Positions 6,885 through 13,351 of a stretch of DNA of 14,812 nucleotides are shown piece by piece (the first letter of the stretch is position 1; every line of letters starts with the position of its first letter). The notes beneath the pieces are model-generated. The model saw nothing but the letters and a program-made list of their open reading frames with translations, was not told the origin of the DNA and ran no database searches. The DNA comes from an uncultured Flavobacterium sp. (GTDB lineage: Bacteria; Bacteroidota; Bacteroidia; Flavobacteriales; Flavobacteriaceae): positions 1 to 14,812 of the forward strand of contig NZ_CAMLIX010000127.1 of the NCBI RefSeq assembly GCF_946479975.1. Direction: 5' to 3'. The translations under genes and the position numbers were made by a program.

Positions 6885-7457
6885 TCAAGAAACCGTTCTT
6901 TTTATCTTCGACAGAAACTCGTGTGAAACTCCCAAATATGAGGAGAGATTCTTGTTGTTTATCGAACTAACTTTTTGCGGATAACGTTCTTTAAAATCAA
7001 GATAACGTTGCTTAGAAGTTTTATTTAAAACGTCTAGAAGTCTTTGCTGAATCGCAACGTTGGCGCGTTCAATCATTAATACATGAAATTTGATCAACTT
7101 TGGGATTACAGCAAATAAGTAGGCTTTCTGCATTTTAGTAATCACCACTATTTCACTGTCTTCAATGGCTTTAATGTTGTAAGTGGTTGGTTTTTGGTGA
7201 TAAAAACTTTCTAGATCACACATCCACTCGTTTTCGAACGAAAAGAAAATGACAGATTCGGTTCCGTTTTCGTTTACAATGTAAGTTTTAAATGTGCCTT
7301 TTAAAATAAATCCTTCATAACTGTTATGAGAATCTTGAATTTGCAGGAACTGATTCTTTTTCAGCTTAATAAGTTCTGCTTTTGATAAAATAGTTTCCCA
7401 TTCTTCATCCGTGAGCGGAATTTTCCTTTCAATATTTTTTCTTAGTAGGTTGTACAT
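6885..7457 (-). CDS. Crp/Fnr-family transcriptional regulator
   Basis: The protein has 190 residues, the usual length for the short Bacteroidota Crp/Fnr regulators. Residues about 20-115 form the cyclic-nucleotide-binding-like beta barrel, with a conserved glycine in EGFILKGTFKTY and the stretch VIFFSFENEWMCDLESF. A dimer helix follows (about 118-145). A C-terminal helix-turn-helix lies at about 165-187, INNKNLSSYLGVSHEFLSKI. There is no cysteine cluster for an iron-sulfur centre, so it is not an oxygen-sensing Fnr. The canonical cAMP-binding residues are not evident, and its ligand is unknown. It is divergent from the pectate lyase across 236 bp, so it may control that gene or itself, but members of this group often act elsewhere. 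Confidence 0.87.
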   Translation of the reverse strand: MYNLLRKNIERKIPLTDEEWETILSKAELIKLKKNQFLQIQDSHNSYEGFILKGTFKTYIVNENGTESVIFFSFENEWMCDLESFYHQKPTTYNIKAIEDSEIVVITKMQKAYLFAVIPKLIKFHVLMIERANVAIQQRLLDVLNKTSKQRYLDFKERYPQKVSSINNKNLSSYLGVSHEFLSKIKRTVS

Positions 7458-7523
7458 TTTGTGGTTTTTGTTTAAGGAATAAGTTTGATTGTCAATTCAT
7501 TATAAGTTAGGGGCTTAAATAAT

Positions 7524-7535
7524 GTAATCGATTAC
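7524..7535. promoter_or_regulatory. LacI-type operator candidate GTAATCGATTAC
   Basis: A perfect 12-bp palindrome with the central AATCGATT typical of LacI-family operators (pattern AAnCGnTT). It lies 158 bp before the pectate lyase start and 66 bp from the Crp/Fnr start. LacI-type regulators commonly control sugar and pectin genes. None is encoded in this window, so the factor would act from elsewhere. Confidence 0.5.
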
Positions 7536-7693
7536 GTAAAAGTACACCATTTATGCATTTTTGTAATTTATCAACTGTTAAAAAAACACAATTCGTATAT
7601 TTATTTTACTAAAGTTTGAACTTGTTCAATTTTTTTCCTACAAATAATATCGAGTTTTGCGCTGTTAAACTTTTATAAAAACCCAAATTTATT

Positions 7694-8812
7694 ATGAACT
7701 TAAAAACAAAACTCTCAATGTTCGCAGTAACATTGATTTTAGGATTTACAGCGTGTAATTCTGAAGAAATCGCTTCAAACACTGAGGCAAAAACTGAAAC
7801 TACTACTGAAACAATCGCCGAAACTGCTTCAAGTAATCCAACTGCCAAAATTGGAAACTGCGCTGAGGTTCCAGGCTGGGCTTCGCAAAACGGAGGAACA
7901 ACCGGAGGAGGTTCGTCGGCTGAAACAACTGTTACTACTTATGCTCAGTTAAAATCGGCTATCGAAAACGCTTCTGTAAAAGTGATCAAAGTTTCTGGAA
8001 CTATTACGGTTACAACGAGATTGTCATTTCAGGATCAAACTGGAAAAACAATTTATGGTGCAAACGGTGCAAAACTGGTTTCTACAAATCAGACTAAAGA
8101 TGCTTCGGGAATTATCAACATTAAAAGATGTAAAAACGTCATCATCCGAAACTTGATTTTTGAAGGTCCTGGTGCTTATGATACTGATGGCTGGGACAAT
8201 GCAATTCTAGACGAATGTACAAACGTTTGGGTAGATCACTGCGAATTTAGAGATGGTGTTGATGGAAACTTCGATATCAAAAACAAATCAGATTATATTT
8301 CTGTTACTTATTCTAAATTCCATTACCTAAAACCACCAAAAGCTGGAGGTTCTGGAGGATCAGACGATCATAGATATTCGAACTTAATTGGTTCAAGCGA
8401 CGGCGCAACGGCTGACCGTGGAAAATTAAGAATCACTTTTGCAAGATGCTGGTGGGCTCCAGGTTGTAAAGAAAGAATGCCAAGAGTTCGTTACGGAAAA
8501 GTGCATATTGTAAACAGTTTCTTCAACAGTACTGTAAGCAACAAATGTATTGCTGCAGGTTTTGAAGCTAACATTTTTGTAGAAAGCAATGTTTTTGAAG
8601 GTGTAAAAAATCCAATCGATTTAATGAGCGGTTATACTGCTGTTAGTGTTACAGATAATGTATTTACAAGCGTAACAGGAACGCAGGCAGGAAGCGGAAC
8701 TGCTTTTACTCCTCCTTATTCTATTGTAAAATTAAATAAAACTGCTGTTAAAGCTGATATTTCTGCAAATGCAGGAGCAACTTTGGGCGGTAATGTTTGC
8801 GGTTCTTTTTAA
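7694..8812 (+). CDS. Pectate lyase, polysaccharide lyase family 1, lipoprotein
   Basis: The protein has 372 residues and cleaves pectate (polygalacturonate) by beta-elimination with calcium. The N-terminus is a lipoprotein signal with Cys21 after LILGFTA, followed by a Thr/Glu-rich linker to about residue 50. It should be anchored to the outer membrane, facing the cell surface or periplasm. The beta-helix domain has the family landmarks TDGWDNA (164-170), NVWVDHCEF (177-185), DGNFDIKNKSDY (190-201) with the calcium-binding acidic residues Asp190 and Asp194, and ERMPRVRYGKVHIVN (260-274). Arg261 and Arg266 correspond by spacing to the catalytic Arg218 and Arg223 of PelC. It stands alone, with its own terminator and a possible LacI-type operator upstream. 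Confidence 0.92.
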   Translation: MNLKTKLSMFAVTLILGFTACNSEEIASNTEAKTETTTETIAETASSNPTAKIGNCAEVPGWASQNGGTTGGGSSAETTVTTYAQLKSAIENASVKVIKVSGTITVTTRLSFQDQTGKTIYGANGAKLVSTNQTKDASGIINIKRCKNVIIRNLIFEGPGAYDTDGWDNAILDECTNVWVDHCEFRDGVDGNFDIKNKSDYISVTYSKFHYLKPPKAGGSGGSDDHRYSNLIGSSDGATADRGKLRITFARCWWAPGCKERMPRVRYGKVHIVNSFFNSTVSNKCIAAGFEANIFVESNVFEGVKNPIDLMSGYTAVSVTDNVFTSVTGTQAGSGTAFTPPYSIVKLNKTAVKADISANAGATLGGNVCGSF

Positions 8813-8851
8813 TGAGATCGCAATAAACAAAATATGAGTTAGTTTAGTTTT

Positions 8852-8891
8852 AAAACCACGGATTGCAGAAATGTAATTCGTGGTTTTTTTT
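8852..8891 (+). terminator. Terminator after the pectate lyase gene
   Basis: AAAACCACG (8852-8860) pairs with CGTGGTTTT (8879-8887), with partial pairing inside the loop, and is followed by a T run. It lies 39 bp after the stop. Confidence 0.85.
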
Positions 8892-8967
8892 TAGTTTTTA
8901 GTTTTTTTGTTTCAAGTTTCAGGTTTCAAGTTTGTCCGTAGAGATTGCCTACGTTCACTCAATTTTT

Positions 8968-9067
8968 GTCATTTCGACGAAGGAGAAATCACACTCGTAA
9001 CTCGACAACGGTTGACGATTAAGATTGCGGAATTTCTAGTGTGATTTCTCCTTTCAGTCGAAATGAC
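8968..9067. repeat. Palindromic repeat family C (GTCATTTCGA), second copy
   Basis: The left arm at 8968-8995 (GTCATTTCGACGAAGGAGAA then ATCACACT) pairs with the right arm at 9038-9067 apart from small mismatches. The loop of about 42 bases differs from that of the copy at 1544-1639, while the arms are conserved. The 340-bp gap 8813-9152 also holds the lyase terminator, a GTTTCAGGTTT unit near 8919-8929 and a single arm of the 20-bp family at 9124-9143. No gene is seen in it. Confidence 0.85.
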
Positions 9068-9152
9068 AAACTGTATGGAAACTTCATGACTTTACGAGTT
9101 TTTTAAAAGCAGTACTTAAATATCTTATATAACTTATATGGTTTAAAAACAA

Positions 9153-9536
9153 TTACAAAACAAGTTCTTCAAACAAACGCTGAATGGTTTTATCCAAATC
9201 CTGACACAAACCCGGATGAGGTCTTGAGGTTTGAATGGCAGAACTTCTAATCGCGGTTAACCATCTAAAACGTTCTGGAATTTCAAATTCGGCAATTGGA
9301 CCACCGTCTTTGGCTCCGTTGGTAATTTTTTCTAGTGAAGTTAAATTGCATTCTAATTGTTCGATATCAAAGTCACTAGAAAGTGCTTGTATTTTTTCTT
9401 TATTTAAATGAAAAAGAACTTTTATAAATTTGGCTTTTTTGCAAAACAAAATGATTCCGATATTCAGGAATTCTTCGCGCTCTACCCTTGGCACAACACG
9501 AATCACAGCATATTCGTATAAGTGGTTATCTTGCAT
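9153..9536 (-). CDS. DUF3037 family protein
   Basis: The protein has 127 residues. The opening LYEYAVIRVVPRVEREEFLN followed by IGIILFC and then LFHLNKEKIQAL matches my recollection of the DUF3037 family. The end has RFRWLTAIRSSAIQTSRPHP, another mark of that family. Its function is unknown. It starts 11 bp inside the upstream kinase gene (overlap 9526-9536), so the two are translated together from one message. No signal peptide or membrane helix is present, so it is probably cytoplasmic. The tight pairing with a HipA-like kinase is seen in other bacteria and suggests that the two proteins work together, for example as partner or regulator; that is inference. Confidence 0.85.
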   Translation of the reverse strand: MQDNHLYEYAVIRVVPRVEREEFLNIGIILFCKKAKFIKVLFHLNKEKIQALSSDFDIEQLECNLTSLEKITNGAKDGGPIAEFEIPERFRWLTAIRSSAIQTSRPHPGLCQDLDKTIQRLFEELVL

Positions 9537-10305
9537 TTTGAGCCTGATTTACAAATATTTCTGAATTAGCTAATCTTGTCTTTAAAAACTGCAAATACAC
9601 ATTTCGCAATGCTTCTGGCGTTTCTTCTGCATCTTCCCACTGCAGCCAGTCTAGCGGAATTGTATTGACAATTTCTTCTAAAATTTTTGGAGTTAAAAGC
9701 GCTTTAAATTCGGCATCAACTTCTTTTAAAAGTGAAGCCTGAGGTAATAAAACATGATCTTTAATTAAAGCAAACGGACTTTTAGCATGTTGTTCCCAAT
9801 TGTTCCAAGAATGATGAAAATACAAACACGCGCCATGATCAATCAGCCATAATTCTTTATGCCAGATTAGCATATTGGTATTTTTGAAGGTTCGGTCTAC
9901 ATTAGTAATATAAGCGTCCAGCCAAACAATTTGTGACGCTAATTTAGCTTCTACAGTTGTTACAGCAGGGTCGAAAGTTATAGCGCCCGAAAGAAAATGA
10001 AGTGCTAAATTTAGTCCCTGACTTCCCTGCAATAAATCCTGAATTTCTTCGTCGGCTTCGGTTCTTCCAAAAGCTTCGTCGAGATTTGCGAAAACTAATT
10101 CTGGTAATTGTAGTTTTAAGGCTTTTGCGATTTGCCCGCCTACTAGTTCGGCGATTAGGGCTTTTACGCCGTGTCCGGCTCCTCTGAATTTTAAGACGTA
10201 TTTAAAATCGTCGTCGGCTTCTGCTAAGGCTGGCAAAGAACCGCCTTCGCGTAGTGGGGTTATATAGCGGGTAACGTTTACCGTTCTGAGATCGAAGTTT
10301 TTCAT
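9526..10305 (-). CDS. HipA-like kinase (HipA_2 type)
   Basis: The protein has 259 residues, much shorter than classical HipA toxins (about 440). The kinase fold is visible: a candidate ATP-binding lysine in FKYVLKFRG (Lys39), a helix EL.GGQIAKAL, the catalytic loop WLDAYITNVDRTFKNTNM (128-145, with Asp130, Asn135, Asp137, Asn142 and Asn144), and LWLIDHGACLYF (152-163), where Asp156-His-Gly takes the place of the metal-binding DFG. No HipB-like DNA-binding antitoxin lies next to it; the partner is instead the DUF3037 gene it overlaps by 11 bp. Substrate and role are unknown, and toxin activity should not be assumed. A minus-strand TAAGTTTG (10365-10372) fits the flavobacterial -7 element and lies 60 bp before the start, but has no clear -33. 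Confidence 0.85.
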   Translation of the reverse strand: MKNFDLRTVNVTRYITPLREGGSLPALAEADDDFKYVLKFRGAGHGVKALIAELVGGQIAKALKLQLPELVFANLDEAFGRTEADEEIQDLLQGSQGLNLALHFLSGAITFDPAVTTVEAKLASQIVWLDAYITNVDRTFKNTNMLIWHKELWLIDHGACLYFHHSWNNWEQHAKSPFALIKDHVLLPQASLLKEVDAEFKALLTPKILEEIVNTIPLDWLQWEDAEETPEALRNVYLQFLKTRLANSEIFVNQAQNAR

Positions 10306-10364
10306 TTTTAAAGATTCAAAGATGCTAAGGTACTGAGTTGCTAAGTTTCTAATCTTTGATATTA

Positions 10365-10372
10365 CAAACTTA
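10365..10372 (-). promoter_or_regulatory. Putative -7 element for the kinase/DUF3037 pair
   Basis: On the minus strand this reads TAAGTTTG, matching TAnnTTTG, 60 bp before the kinase start. No TTG -33 element is visible at the right distance, so this is weak. Confidence 0.3.
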
Positions 10373-10379
10373 CGGTTTT

Positions 10380-10416
10380 TGATTTTAGATTTTAGAGAGT
10401 AGATTTTAGATTTTTT
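10380..10416. repeat. AGATTTTAGA-type AT-rich repeat
   Basis: GATTTTAGATTTTAGAGAG followed by TAGATTTTAGATTTTTTT is the inverted counterpart of the repeat before thrC at 1855-1887. CGCAAAG/CGCAGAG-type units follow at about 10450-10520. The 363-bp gap 10306-10668 has no gene. Confidence 0.6.
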
Positions 10417-10539
10417 TGATTGTACAGATTTATTGTAAAGATTTATTGGAACGCAGAGTTCGCAGAGGTTTTCGCAAAGAGCGCTAAGTTTTTAAGTTTG
10501 CTTTGCTTTTTATAAGGTCGCAGAGGATTCTCATTTTAT

Positions 10540-10639
10540 GTCTTCCTGAGCGAAGTCGAAGGACCACAAGTAACTCTGCAAAGTATATCGTCAATCTTTG
10601 TCGAGTCCCTTGTGGTCCTTCGACTTCGCTCAGGAAGAC
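10540..10639. repeat. Perfect 31-bp inverted repeat, family B relative
   Basis: The arms at 10540-10570 and 10609-10639 are perfect complements over 31 bp. They begin GTCTTCCTGAGCGAAGTCGA and continue to ACCACAAG at the loop. The core GAGCGAAGTCGAAG is shared with family B near thrB/thrC. The 38-base loop is unpaired. It lies 29 bp past the end of nnrD and could form a very stable hairpin in that message. Confidence 0.92.
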
Positions 10640-10668
10640 AAACGTGTCCGTAAAAAATTATCTAATTA

Positions 10669-11526
10669 TCAAATTGACACATTTCCTAATTCTAAAAACG
10701 CTTTTCCAAGATATTTTATAATCGTTGAAGCTGTAAACGATTCGTAACCAAAATTTGGTAAAGCTAAATCTGCTGTTAAGCCGTGGAGGTAGACGCCAAG
10801 TTTTGAAGCGTATTTGGGTTCGTAACCTTGAGCTAAAAGACTTGTTAGAATTCCGGTTAGGACATCTCCGCTTCCTGCCGTTGCGAGTGCAGCGTTTCCT
10901 GTTGTGTTTTCGTAGACGGAAGTTCTGTTTATAATGAATGTGGGAGCACCTTTCATGACTATAATAACTTTGTATTTTTCTGAAAAAGCGATTGTTTTTT
11001 GAAATTTCTCGGATTCTGAATTCCATTTTCCAATTAATCGTTCTAGTTCTTTTGGATGAGGTGTTAGAATCGTGTCTTCGGGCACTAATTCCAGCCAAGA
11101 TAAATTTTCTGAAATGATGTTTAAAGCATCAGCATCGAGAACTAAAGGTGCTTTGTTTTTTCTTAAAAATTCGAATAAGGCTTTTTGTGTTCCGAGCTCC
11201 TTCCCTATTCCTGGACCAATCCCGATAGCTTGCGGAATTACTGGCAGATGAATATTGGTAATGAAATTTACATTTTCATCGGTTGCAACCATTACTTCGG
11301 GAATTGAAATTTGAAGGATTTGATAACCGCATTTTGGAAGAAAAGTTGTTACTAGTCCGCATCCTGATTTGAGGCAGGATTTTGAGGCTAAAACTGATGC
11401 TCCTATTTTGCCGTAACTTCCGGCAATAATCACTGCGTGGCCTTGTGTTCCTTTGTGTGCTTTGGAATCTACGGGTTTGTATATTTTTAGAATTTCTTCT
11501 TTTGTGATTAAAAATGGTGATTTCAT
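10669..11526 (-). CDS. nnrD: ADP-dependent NAD(P)H-hydrate dehydratase
   Basis: The protein has 285 residues. It repairs damaged (hydrated) NADH and NADPH in the cytoplasm, using ADP (or ATP) to remove water. The ribokinase-like fold shows [20 protein letters not shown] (25-44), [10 protein letters not shown] (101-110), [10 protein letters not shown] (129-138), [11 protein letters not shown] (154-164) and the phosphate loop [20 protein letters not shown] (207-226). Only the dehydratase domain is present; the epimerase half (NnrE), fused in E. coli, is absent and must be elsewhere if it exists. It is a single gene on -, with the 31-bp hairpin just past its stop. Confidence 0.94.
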   Translation of the reverse strand: MKSPFLITKEEILKIYKPVDSKAHKGTQGHAVIIAGSYGKIGASVLASKSCLKSGCGLVTTFLPKCGYQILQISIPEVMVATDENVNFITNIHLPVIPQAIGIGPGIGKELGTQKALFEFLRKNKAPLVLDADALNIISENLSWLELVPEDTILTPHPKELERLIGKWNSESEKFQKTIAFSEKYKVIIVMKGAPTFIINRTSVYENTTGNAALATAGSGDVLTGILTSLLAQGYEPKYASKLGVYLHGLTADLALPNFGYESFTASTIIKYLGKAFLELGNVSI

Positions 11527-11683
11527 TCTTTAGTTGGTCTTAAATTTAAACACATAGAATCATAGTTTTTGTTTGCTTTTAAAGGCGTTTCACTTGTTTA
11601 AATAAACATAGCTGAATGTGAATTTAGACAAAATTCAATTTATTTAACGATTATAAATATAATTTTTATCGATCCAACATTCG

Positions 11684-11756
11684 GTAGAGACGCACTGCAG
11701 TGCGTCTAACGTATTGTGGATATTCGTTGCGGAGACGCACTGCTGTGCGCCTCTAC
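11684..11756. repeat. Palindromic repeat family F (AGACGCACTGCAGTGCGTCT)
   Basis: The outer arms GTAGAG and CTCTAC enclose two palindromic units. AGACGCACTGCAGTGCGTCT at 11688-11707 is a perfect 20-bp palindrome. The second, GAGACGCACTGCTGTGCGCCTC (11732-11753), is imperfect. The element is GC-rich against AT-rich DNA and lies between nnrD and the RNA candidate. Confidence 0.8.
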
Positions 11757-11848
11757 AGATATACTTTATGTTCAATTTCAACCAAAGGATTTATTTTAAA
11801 TACTAAAGTTACAGAAAAAATTGAAATCCAGATTCATTTTTTGAAACC

Positions 11849-11998
11849 GAGTGCCCTAGCCCAGATTGAAGTGAAAAGCCCGGAGTAAAAAAAGCAAAAG
11901 TTTCTTGTTCTAAAAAAGCGACCAACGGAAGCTCTTTTTAGAACATTAGAAACTTTGCTTTTTTTATGAGGACTTGCAACGAAAGCTGGAATTGCTCC
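11849..11998 (+). ncRNA. Structured RNA candidate, resembling the Flavo-1 motif
   Basis: Conserved-looking flanks, GAGTGCCCTAGCCCAGATTG at the 5' side and CAACGAAAGCTGGAATTGCTCC at the 3' side (about 11978-11999), can pair: GAGT with GCTC, and CCAG with CTGG. They enclose a long stem of 11887-11919 against 11931-11965 (AAAGCAAAAGTTTC outward, TTCTAAAAAAGC by the loop). This block order, CCCTAGCCC-GAT-GAAGTG, then hairpin, then CAACG-AAAGC-GG and GCTCC, matches what I recall of Flavo-1 (Rfam RF01705), a flavobacterial RNA of unknown role. The match was not computed. The hairpin alone could be a terminator, but the flanks argue for more. It ends 85 bp before gcvT. Confidence 0.6.
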
Positions 11999-12050
11999 TA
12001 AATATTGCGAAATTTATAATTTAAGACATTCAAATTAGATATTTTTTGAA

Positions 12051-12058
12051 TAGATTTG
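12051..12058 (+). promoter_or_regulatory. Putative -7 element for gcvT
   Basis: TAGATTTG matches TAnnTTTG and ends 25 bp before the gcvT ATG. No TTG lies at the usual -33 spacing. If it is real, gcvT is transcribed separately from the RNA candidate just upstream. Confidence 0.4.
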
Positions 12059-12083
12059 CAAAACAATTTTATAAAACAACACA

Positions 12084-13166
12084 ATGAAAAATACTGCGCT
12101 TACGCACATACATGAAGGTTTAGGAGCAAAAATGCTTCCTTTTGCTGGTTATAACATGCCTATTACTTATGAAGGGGTGAATGCTGAACATGAAACGGTT
12201 CGTAATAGTGTGGGCGTTTTTGACGTTTCGCATATGGGTGAATTTTTGTTGACGGGTCCAAATGCTTTGGCTTTGATTCAGAAAGTGACTTCAAACGATG
12301 CTTCGACTTTGACAATTGGTAGAGCGCAATATTCTTGTCTTCCTAATAATGAAGGCGGGATTGTGGATGATTTGATTATTTATAAAATGAAAGAAGAGCA
12401 GTATTTACTGGTTGTAAATGCTTCTAATATTGAAAAAGACTGGAACTGGATTTCGTCTCACAATGATTTGGGAGTTGATATGAAGAATATTTCTGAGGAT
12501 TATTCTCTTTTGGCTATTCAAGGTCCAAAAGCGGTTGAAGCGATGCAGTCTTTAACATCTGTTGATTTGTCTGCAATTACATATTACCATTTTGAAGTGG
12601 CTGATTTTGCTGGAATCGAACACGTAATTATTTCTGCTACTGGTTATACTGGTTCTGGCGGATTTGAAATTTACTGTAAAAACAGCGAAGTGGAGCAAAT
12701 TTGGAATAAAGTTTTTGAAGCTGGTGCTTCTTACGGAATTAAACCAATTGGTCTTGCAGCTCGTGATACTTTACGCCTTGAAATGGGATTCTGTCTTTAC
12801 GGAAATGATATTAATGATACTACTTCTCCGCTTGAAGCTGGTTTAGGATGGATCACGAAATTCACTAAGGATTTCACAAATTCTGAAGCGCTTAAAAAGC
12901 AAAAAGAAGCGGGAGTTACTAGAAAATTAGTTGCTTTTGAAATGCAGGAACGTGCGGTGCCAAGACACGATTATGAAATTGTTGATGGTTCTGGAGCTGT
13001 TATCGGAATTGTAACTTCTGGAACTATGTCGCCTTCTATGAATAAGGGAATTGGTTTAGGCTATGTTACGGCTGCAAACAGCGCGGTTGACAACGATATT
13101 TTTATTAGAATCAGAAAAAATGATGTTCCTGCTAAAGTGGTAAAATTGCCTTTTTACAAGAAATAA
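12084..13166 (+). CDS. gcvT: Aminomethyltransferase (glycine cleavage system T protein)
   Basis: The protein has 360 residues, normal for GcvT. It takes the aminomethyl group from lipoylated H protein, releases ammonia and forms methylene-tetrahydrofolate, in the cytoplasm. The start [20 protein letters not shown] and [13 protein letters not shown] are typical, as are FDVSHMGEF (46-54), [10 protein letters not shown] (91-100, which contains the conserved catalytic aspartate), [13 protein letters not shown] and [16 protein letters not shown] (about 235-250). The end has [18 protein letters not shown]. No other glycine cleavage gene (gcvH, gcvP) is next to it, which is usual for flavobacteria. 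It is followed by its own terminator. Confidence 0.97.
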   Translation: MKNTALTHIHEGLGAKMLPFAGYNMPITYEGVNAEHETVRNSVGVFDVSHMGEFLLTGPNALALIQKVTSNDASTLTIGRAQYSCLPNNEGGIVDDLIIYKMKEEQYLLVVNASNIEKDWNWISSHNDLGVDMKNISEDYSLLAIQGPKAVEAMQSLTSVDLSAITYYHFEVADFAGIEHVIISATGYTGSGGFEIYCKNSEVEQIWNKVFEAGASYGIKPIGLAARDTLRLEMGFCLYGNDINDTTSPLEAGLGWITKFTKDFTNSEALKKQKEAGVTRKLVAFEMQERAVPRHDYEIVDGSGAVIGIVTSGTMSPSMNKGIGLGYVTAANSAVDNDIFIRIRKNDVPAKVVKLPFYKK

Positions 13167-13185
13167 TTTTTTAAATTATAGTATC

Positions 13186-13218
13186 AAAAAATGCATCACA
13201 AAAAGTGGTGCATTTTTT
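13186..13218 (+). terminator. Terminator after gcvT
   Basis: AAAAAATGCATCAC (13186-13199) pairs with GTGGTGCATTTTTT (13205-13218) around an A-rich loop, with one G-T pair. It lies 19 bp after the gcvT stop. Confidence 0.88.
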
Positions 13219-13351
13219 ATTTACAGCTACCAGAACTTGTTGATTTATGCATTTTATAGGCAAAACATTTTCGTGGTCGATATTTCAGTAAATTACTATT
13301 ATTTATAAAAAAATTAGTGTAACTTTAATCATGAACACTGAATTCCCGTTT

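Noticed and set aside
6717..6926. 69-codon + strand frame between the acetyltransferase and Crp/Fnr genes
   Set aside because: It consists almost entirely of the nested hairpin repeat and runs into the 3' end of the opposite gene.
9526..10305. Calling the HipA-like gene a HipA persistence toxin
   Set aside because: It is far shorter than HipA and lacks a HipB partner, so only the kinase-like fold is claimed.
10658..11098. 146-codon minus-strand frame overlapping nnrD
   Set aside because: It is an alternative frame of nnrD with a composition rich in Arg, Ser and Asn and no family features.
11700..11888. 62-codon + strand frame between nnrD and gcvT
   Set aside because: Its first half is the family F palindrome and its end lies inside the structured RNA candidate, so it is not a credible protein.
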